A stretch of DNA of 64,000 bases from Candidatus Binatia bacterium (GTDB taxonomy: Bacteria; Desulfobacterota; Binatia; Bin18): positions 1 through 64,000 of the forward strand of contig JAJDTY010000071.1 in the NCBI GenBank assembly GCA_022826945.1, read 5' to 3'. The position numbers and the translations under genes were made by a program. The notes below the pieces were generated by a model, which did not search any database, was not told where the DNA came from, and saw only the letters and a program-made list of their open reading frames with translations. How positions within the stretch are numbered: the stretch's first letter is position 1; each line of letters begins with the position of its first letter. Of the stretch, positions 60,693-64,000 are shown one piece after another.

Positions 60693-61673
60693 ATGGCTTA
60701 CCCACCGAGTTCTTTCTCAACGCCTCACCAACAGAGTATCCCGCTTCGGGCCGGTGTGGTTGGCGTGGGCTATCTGGGACGCTTCCATGCCCAAAAATAT
60801 GCACGTTTGGAGGGCGTCGATTTAGTTGGCGTTGTCGATAGTAATGCAGCGCGGGCTGAAGAGGTCGCACAGGAATGTCAGACCTCAGCTCAGACCGATT
60901 ATCGTGCGCTGTTTGGGAATGTAGACTGCGTAAGCATCGCCGTGCCAACCCAACTGCATGCCGCAGTCGCTCAGGATTTCCTCGCACAGGGTATTGATGT
61001 ACTTGTTGAAAAGCCCCTTACGGCAACAGGCGCCGAAGGCCGTCGTCTCGTTGACCTCGCCCATGAGCACGGCTGCATACTCCAAGTCGGACATTTGGAA
61101 CGCTTTAACCCTGCCCTCCGGTCGTTGACTGGTATATTAACCGCACCACGCTTTATTGAATGTCACCGCGTCGCGCCCTTCATTGAGCGCGGGACAGATG
61201 TTGATGTGGTGCGGGATTTGATGATTCACGATTTGGATGTGATTCTCAGCCTAGTCCGTTCACCGATTGTCTCCCGCGAGGCGTTCGGCGTACCCGTTCT
61301 GACGGATGAACCGGATATCGCGAATGTCCGCCTGCGGTTTGCCTCAGGCTGCATCGCGAATATTACCGCTAGCCGAGTGGCACTCAAGCGAGAACGGAAG
61401 ATGCGCGTTTTCCAACCCGATACCTACCTTGTTGTGGATTATGGGGCACATACCATTCGCATTTGTCGCCGGGAGCCAGCAGCAGGCGAGACCGCCATGC
61501 CCAACCTCTCTTTTGAAGAGCGTACCGTAGGGGGTGAAGACGCGCTAGAAGAAGAAATCAGAGCATTTCTCCACTCCGTCCAGGATCGAAGCACGCCGCT
61601 CGTCAGTGGTCTGGACGGCCTCCAAGCTCTGGAAGAAGCCGAGCGTATTGTTGAAAGCTTGGAGATTCCCTAG
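60693..61673 (+). CDS. Gfo/Idh/MocA-family oxidoreductase
   Basis: A 326-residue NAD(P)-dependent dehydrogenase. The Rossmann motif is VVGVGYLGRFHA near residue 20, followed by EKPLT with the catalytic Lys, and the C-terminal alpha/beta domain includes GHLERFNPALR and VVRDLMIHDLDVILSLV. ATG at 60693 is used; the longer frame lacks a ribosome site. Its stop TAG overlaps the lpxB start GTG by one base. Gfo/Idh genes beside lpxB have been linked to UDP-3-amino sugars for lipid A (GnnA) in some bacteria; that role is an inference from location. Confidence 0.9.
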   Translation: MAYPPSSFSTPHQQSIPLRAGVVGVGYLGRFHAQKYARLEGVDLVGVVDSNAARAEEVAQECQTSAQTDYRALFGNVDCVSIAVPTQLHAAVAQDFLAQGIDVLVEKPLTATGAEGRRLVDLAHEHGCILQVGHLERFNPALRSLTGILTAPRFIECHRVAPFIERGTDVDVVRDLMIHDLDVILSLVRSPIVSREAFGVPVLTDEPDIANVRLRFASGCIANITASRVALKRERKMRVFQPDTYLVVDYGAHTIRICRREPAAGETAMPNLSFEERTVGGEDALEEEIRAFLHSVQDRSTPLVSGLDGLQALEEAERIVESLEIP

Positions 61674-62818
61674 TGCGGATTCTGCTCGTTGCCGGGGAAG
61701 CTTCAGGGGACGTGCATGGAGCCGATCTTGTCTCAGCCCTGAAGGCGCAGCAGCCACAGCTTGACATCTTTGGGGTGGGTGGACCTGCTCTGCGGGCGGC
61801 CGGTATGCAGACGCTGGTCGATTCAGCGGCCATCGCCGGTATGGGTTTATTCGAGGCAGCCGATAAGCTCACCGCCTTGTGGCGAACCTATCGTGAGCTG
61901 ACCCAGATCCTGCGTACCCATCCCCCGGACCTGCTGGTACTGATTGATTTTCCAGAGTTTAATCTGCGACTGGCAAAATTTGCCAAGCGGGCCAATGTCC
62001 CCGTCTTTTACTATATTAGCCCTCAGGTTTGGGCCTGGCGGAGGCGACGGGTCTATACGATTGCCAAGTGGGTGGACCTGCTAGCCGCCGTGTTTCCGTT
62101 TGAGCCAGACTTTTATACTGCGCATGGCTGCTCGGTTAAATTTGTGGGTCATCCGCTGGTGGGCCGCGTCCGGTCGACCCGTTCTCGGGCAGATACTCTA
62201 CATCGCTACCACCTCGATCCGACTCGCAAGACGATTGTGCTGCTGCCGGGCAGTCGAACGCAAGAGGTGCGCTATCTGCTCCCTCCGCTCCTTCACGCAG
62301 CAACCACTCTGGGAGATACGTATCAATTTATTCTCGCCGTCGCCTCGACGCTGGACCTCGACCAGATCGAAACAATGGTCTGTTCCCACTCAGCCGTAAT
62401 TCGAGTTGTTCAAGGGGACACCTATAACGTCGCGTATGCCGCCGACCTCGCTCTCGTAGCTTCTGGCACTGCTACGCTGGAGATGGCGCTGCTCGAACGA
62501 CCCATGGTAATTATGTATCGCCTAGCTCCAGTGACCTATGCCCTGGCTCGCCTGTTTGTCCGTGTTCCCTTCATTGGCATGCCTAATCTCATTGCCGGGC
62601 GACAAATCGTACCTGAGTTGATTCAAAGCGCCGTCACACCAGAGCGGATTGCCACGGAGGCGCGGCGGTTGCTAACCGATGCCCAGGCATATAGCGTTGC
62701 CCAAGAAGGGTTACGGGAGGTACGGACCAAGCTCGGGGAGCCCGGAGCCGCCCAACGTACGGCGGACTTGATTTTCAATTTGTTGGCCGAGCGTTCATTG
62801 AGTCTCGCGGAGTTATGA
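61673..62818 (+). CDS. lpxB: Lipid-A-disaccharide synthase
   Basis: A 381-residue LpxB. GEASGDVHGA near residue 8 is the family start, then LIDFPEFNLRLAKFAKR, YYISPQVWAWRRRR and the GT-B glycosyltransferase C-terminal half with LPGSRTQEVRYLLP. It joins UDP-2,3-diacyl-GlcN and lipid X at the inner membrane. The GTG start at 61673 overlaps the preceding TAG; its own stop TGA overlaps the msbA start as ATGA. Lipid A synthesis confirms a Gram-negative envelope. Confidence 0.96.
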   Translation: MRILLVAGEASGDVHGADLVSALKAQQPQLDIFGVGGPALRAAGMQTLVDSAAIAGMGLFEAADKLTALWRTYRELTQILRTHPPDLLVLIDFPEFNLRLAKFAKRANVPVFYYISPQVWAWRRRRVYTIAKWVDLLAAVFPFEPDFYTAHGCSVKFVGHPLVGRVRSTRSRADTLHRYHLDPTRKTIVLLPGSRTQEVRYLLPPLLHAATTLGDTYQFILAVASTLDLDQIETMVCSHSAVIRVVQGDTYNVAYAADLALVASGTATLEMALLERPMVIMYRLAPVTYALARLFVRVPFIGMPNLIAGRQIVPELIQSAVTPERIATEARRLLTDAQAYSVAQEGLREVRTKLGEPGAAQRTADLIFNLLAERSLSLAEL

Positions 62819-64000
62819 CTGTTTACCGGCGTCTGCTGTTGTATTTGCGACCCTATCTCTACCGTGCGTTTCTTCCCGCAGTCGTGTGCATGGTCTTGTT
62901 CAGCGCCACAAACGGTGTGCTGCCCTTTCTGGTCGAACATGTGTTTGACGACATTTTTGCCGACAAGAATCTCAGCGCCCTCAAGACCCTCCCTCTCATT
63001 ATTATCCTGACCTTCAGTTTTCGGAGTGCCTGTAACTTTGGTCATATCTATCTGATGGAATACGTGGGCCAGCGGATCGTTGAAGATCTACGTAATACCC
63101 TGAATGCCCATCTCCAATCACTCTCCCTGTCTTTTTTTCAGCGCCATCCAACAGGTACGCTGATATCGCGGGTAACGAATGACACCCTGCTCGTTCGCCA
63201 GGCGCTCACCCAAGCCACGGCGTCAATGATGCGGGATGCCACAACGCTGCTGGTCTTGGTGACGGTGGCGTTTGTCAAGGATTGGGTTCTCGCCAGTATC
63301 GCCTTCATTGCCTTTCCCGCAACCATCCTGCCGCTCATGCGGATTTATCAGAAGGTCCGTCGTTTGAGTCGTAAAGGCCAAGGCTCACTCGGGTATTTAT
63401 CGGCACTCTTACAGGAAACCATCCAGGGGACGCGCGTGGTCAAGGCTTTTGGCATGGAAGACTATGAACGACAACGCTTTGCCGCCGAGAATCACAGGCT
63501 GTACAAGCATGCCATTCGGGCGGGACGACTCAAGGCATTTGTCCCTTCCATGGTCGAACTCCTAGCGGCCTGTGGCATTGCCGGGGTTGTCTGGTATGGC
63601 GGACTGAGCGTTATTGAGGGAGCGCGTACCCAAGGTGAGTTTGTAGCGTTTCTGACGGCCATGCTGCTAATCTATCAGCCCTTCAAGCATCTCACCCGAA
63701 CGCAGACCGCTGTGCAAAACGGATTGGCTGGGGCAGAACGGTTGTTTGAGGTCTTGGACGAGCACGGTGATGTTCAAGATCGGCCGCAGGCGCGCAGCCT
63801 ATCGCGCTTCGGGCACCATATCCAGTTCCATGATGTCTCCTTTCGCTATCAAGAGGAGTGGGTCTTACGGCATATCAACCTCTCAATAGCCGCAGGGCAG
63901 GTCGTGGCCTTAGTCGGTCCCAGTGGAGGCGGCAAAAGCACTCTGGCCGATTTGATTCCGCGCTTCTACGATGTCAGTGAAGGACAGATTACTGTAGACG
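62815..64000 (+). CDS. msbA: Lipid A export ABC transporter MsbA-like, 5' part
   Basis: The frame opens with ATG at 62815 and runs to the window end, so the gene is 3'-truncated after about 395 residues. It has the six-helix ABC exporter membrane domain (N-terminal half; LLLYLRPYLYRAFL and following) and the start of the ATPase domain with Walker A VGPSGGGKSTL near residue 370. Signature motif and Walker B lie past the edge. MsbA flips lipid A-core across the inner membrane. The position after lpxB makes this role likely, although other ABC exporters share the fold. Confidence 0.9.
   Translation, partial: MTVYRRLLLYLRPYLYRAFLPAVVCMVLFSATNGVLPFLVEHVFDDIFADKNLSALKTLPLIIILTFSFRSACNFGHIYLMEYVGQRIVEDLRNTLNAHLQSLSLSFFQRHPTGTLISRVTNDTLLVRQALTQATASMMRDATTLLVLVTVAFVKDWVLASIAFIAFPATILPLMRIYQKVRRLSRKGQGSLGYLSALLQETIQGTRVVKAFGMEDYERQRFAAENHRLYKHAIRAGRLKAFVPSMVELLAACGIAGVVWYGGLSVIEGARTQGEFVAFLTAMLLIYQPFKHLTRTQTAVQNGLAGAERLFEVLDEHGDVQDRPQARSLSRFGHHIQFHDVSFRYQEEWVLRHINLSIAAGQVVALVGPSGGGKSTLADLIPRFYDVSEGQITVD

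Overview
This is a 64 kb stretch of a Gram-negative bacterial chromosome, roughly 55-60% G+C by eye. The lipid A genes lpxB and msbA, two outer-membrane beta-barrel genes, SurE, class 2 dihydroorotate dehydrogenase and a prkA-yeaH-spoVR operon fit a proteobacterium-like or Desulfobacterota/Tectomicrobia/Binatota-like uncultured lineage. No rRNA or single decisive marker is present, so the lineage is inference. Most of the window is ordinary, densely packed chromosome with one small insertion sequence.

Layout. 1-2860: 3' part of htpG, then ispF, then an IS630-type element inserted exactly at the ispF stop codon. 2923-7602 (minus): the prkA-yeaH-spoVR stress/sporulation-type operon. 7732-9636: gltX flanked by two tRNA-Glu genes in opposite orientation, with tRNA-Gln and tRNA-Lys. 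9643-12858 (minus): a DUF1800-DUF1501 secreted pair. 13051-16543: aconitase and a periplasmic DsbA-like protein.

16638-38432 is the most interesting region. It holds two RND/MMPL exporters, two DUF1329 (LolA-like) periplasmic proteins, a seven-repeat Ycf48-like beta-propeller lipoprotein, two tandem DUF1302 outer-membrane barrels, and an embedded Gld-type ABC system (ATPase, permease, GldG-like protein, DUF4340) with a coiled-coil membrane protein and a lipoprotein. A ThDP-dependent lyase follows. Together these supply inner-membrane, periplasmic and outer-membrane parts. I infer an envelope-spanning transport machine for hydrophobic or lipid-like molecules; the substrate is unknown.

38510-43899 holds small catabolic-type enzymes: amidohydrolase, inositol-phosphatase family, SDR, alpha/beta hydrolase and HAD. 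Among them, on the minus strand at 38774-39394, is a DsbA/FrnE-like oxidoreductase whose active-site motif reads UGA-Pro-Trp-Cys, with a compact hairpin just downstream. This is a strong selenoprotein candidate and the best single find here.

43964-51201: a hypothetical protein, a GFA-family protein, tRNA-Pro, surE, then a tRNA-modification and RNA block (cysteine desulfurase, mnmA, mtaB-like, rnc) ending in pyrD. 51270-57390 is mostly minus strand: beta-lactamase-family hydrolase, fabI, a membrane protein, enoyl-CoA hydratase, a D-2-hydroxyacid dehydrogenase (plus strand), citrate synthase and a limonene-epoxide-hydrolase-like protein. 57541-64000: dual-specificity phosphatase, hemW, lexA, a secreted hypothetical protein, and a translationally coupled Gfo/Idh oxidoreductase-lpxB-msbA lipid A operon cut by the window end. 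No CRISPR array, prophage or plasmid origin was seen.
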